Positions 15,981 through 16,608 of a stretch of DNA of 16,608 bases are shown in pieces (position 1 is the first letter of the stretch; each line of letters opens with the position of its first letter). The stretch is from positions 1 through 16,608 of the forward strand of contig JAGWXN010000039.1 in NCBI GenBank assembly GCA_018969885.1, written 5' to 3'. Source of the DNA: Betaproteobacteria bacterium. GTDB lineage: Bacteria > Pseudomonadota > Gammaproteobacteria > Burkholderiales > Burkholderiaceae. A model generated the notes under the pieces. That model had not been told where the DNA came from. It worked only from the letters and a program-made list of their open reading frames with translations, and did no database searches. The position numbers and the translations under genes are program-made.

Positions 15981-16061
15981 GGGCGCCTTTGAATAAAAAC
16001 CATGCGTGGCACGCCAGTGTATCGGCGAATGTTCAAGCAGATAAACGCCGGAATGGCACGC

Positions 16062-16091
16062 TTGTGGGAGTGTTCTGCGATGCGCTAGAGT
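16062..16091 (+). promoter_or_regulatory. Candidate sigma70-type promoter for the acyltransferase gene
   Basis: TTGTGG (16062-16067), an 18-base spacer and TAGAGT (16086-16091) make a plausible promoter in the 206-base divergent region. Transcription would start near 16098, leaving a leader of about 90 bases before TTG 16187. The rest of the divergent region holds an 8-base repeat TGGCACGC (16007-16014 and 16054-16061) and nothing else I recognise. Confidence 0.4.
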
Positions 16092-16175
16092 CCGGCACCG
16101 ATCAACGATCCCGCCCGCGCGCGACTGCGTGAATGCGCCGGCCGCTGAATCTGGCGGATAGCGCCCATGACACCC

Positions 16176-16179
16176 GGAG
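16176..16179 (+). promoter_or_regulatory. Ribosome binding site favouring a TTG start
   Basis: GGAG lies 7 bases before TTG 16187. The in-frame ATG at 16133 has no such site, and the ATG at 16167 is out of frame and stops after seven codons. Confidence 0.5.
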
Positions 16180-16186
16180 ACCTTTT

Positions 16187-16608
16187 TTGAGCACGGCTGG
16201 CCCAGGCCTTCAGCCCGCACCCCGAACGCTCTTCAACACCCCGCTCGTCACCCCGGCGCTTCGGGCACTTGCCCGTACGCTGTTCCGTTTGCTCGGATGG
16301 CGCTTTGAGGGTGTGATTCCGACAAACCTGCAGCAGGCGGTCGTCATCGGCGCGCCGCACACCAGCAATTGGGACCTGCCCTATATGCTGATGGCGGCTT
16401 TCGTGCTTGAACGGGAACTTCACTGGCTGGGTAAAGCGCAGATCTTTCGTTTTCCCTTTGGCGGATTGATGCGCTGGATGGGCGGTATTCCAGTTGATCG
16501 TAGCCGCGCCAACAATCTGGTCGATGCAGCGATTCAGTGCTTTACGGCCGAGCGCGCGCCCCTGCTGCTGCTGGTTCCGCCCGAGGGCACCCGGAAGGCG
16601 GTCACCAC
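16187..16608 (+). CDS. PlsC-like lysophospholipid acyltransferase (1-acylglycerol-3-phosphate acyltransferase family), 3' truncated
   Basis: The first 140 codons are in the window; the frame is open to the right edge. Acyltransferase motifs are in order: HTSNWD (58-63, a variant of the NHxxxxD catalytic motif with H58 and D63), GKAQIFRFP (82-90), GGIPVDRS (99-106) and PPEGTRK (131-137, substrate-binding EGTR). The HTSNWD form is typical of the short family members of about 190-210 residues. These enzymes transfer an acyl chain to a lysophospholipid or similar acceptor at the inner membrane. The TTG start is chosen for its GGAG site; ATG 16133 is in frame and would add 18 residues. It is divergent from the hydrolase/MFS cluster and probably functionally separate from it, though the shared intergenic region could couple their control. 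Confidence 0.88.
   Translation, partial: MSTAGPGLQPAPRTLFNTPLVTPALRALARTLFRLLGWRFEGVIPTNLQQAVVIGAPHTSNWDLPYMLMAAFVLERELHWLGKAQIFRFPFGGLMRWMGGIPVDRSRANNLVDAAIQCFTAERAPLLLLVPPEGTRKAVT

Noticed and set aside
15981..16220. 80-residue N-terminal extension of the membrane-anchored hydrolase
   Set aside because: It crosses the divergent promoter and the start of the acyltransferase gene, has no ribosome binding site and lacks signal-peptide character; ATG 15980 has AAAGG and is followed by a hydrophobic anchor.

Overview
The window is GC-rich (by eye), gene-dense bacterial DNA. Most gaps are short, many genes overlap or nearly touch, and GTG/TTG starts occur next to ATG. The branched-chain amino acid type (Liv) ABC transporter joined to a hydantoinase-family gene, the LysR regulator and the overall codon choice suggest a proteobacterium, most likely a betaproteobacterium of the Burkholderiales type. 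This is inference from gene content, not from a marker gene. No RNA gene, insertion sequence, CRISPR array or frameshifted gene was seen. No gene-free stretch exceeds 300 bases; the longest is about 206 bases (15981-16186).

Region 1 (1-6404, + strand) reads as one operon. It starts with the 3' part of a HyuB-type subunit (N-methylhydantoinase B / oxoprolinase / acetone carboxylase alpha family). A complete five-gene Liv-type importer follows in the order binding protein, LivF, LivM, LivG, LivH, and then a 110-residue single-domain cupin. The genes overlap or are separated by at most 43 bases. The likely joint job is to import a small organic substrate and process it through the ATP-dependent HyuA/HyuB enzyme. 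The substrate cannot be read from the sequence. HyuA probably lies just upstream of the window.

Region 2 (6405-7660, + strand) is a single gene for a predicted exported (beta/alpha)8-barrel protein. It has the clan GH-A glycosidase layout: Asn-Glu at the end of strand 4 and Glu at the end of strand 7. A short leader rich in alternative hairpins precedes it, and a hairpin with a short T run follows it, a plausible terminator.

Region 3 (7661-11875, + strand) is a 1404-residue SNF2-family helicase. Its motor fills roughly the last 450 residues. About 940 residues in front of the motor are mostly unrecognised.

Region 4 (11901-15980, - strand) is a compact four-gene cluster converging on the helicase. 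Read in its own direction it holds a membrane-anchored alpha/beta hydrolase, an MFS transporter, a LysR regulator (ATGA overlap with the transporter) and a second alpha/beta hydrolase with essentially the whole fluoroacetate/haloacetate dehalogenase catalytic set. It looks like a transport, sensing and hydrolysis unit for a small carboxylate or ester, possibly halogenated.

Region 5 (15981-16608) is a divergent intergenic region with a plausible sigma70-type promoter, followed by the first 140 codons of a PlsC-like lysophospholipid acyltransferase that runs off the right edge and probably starts at TTG.
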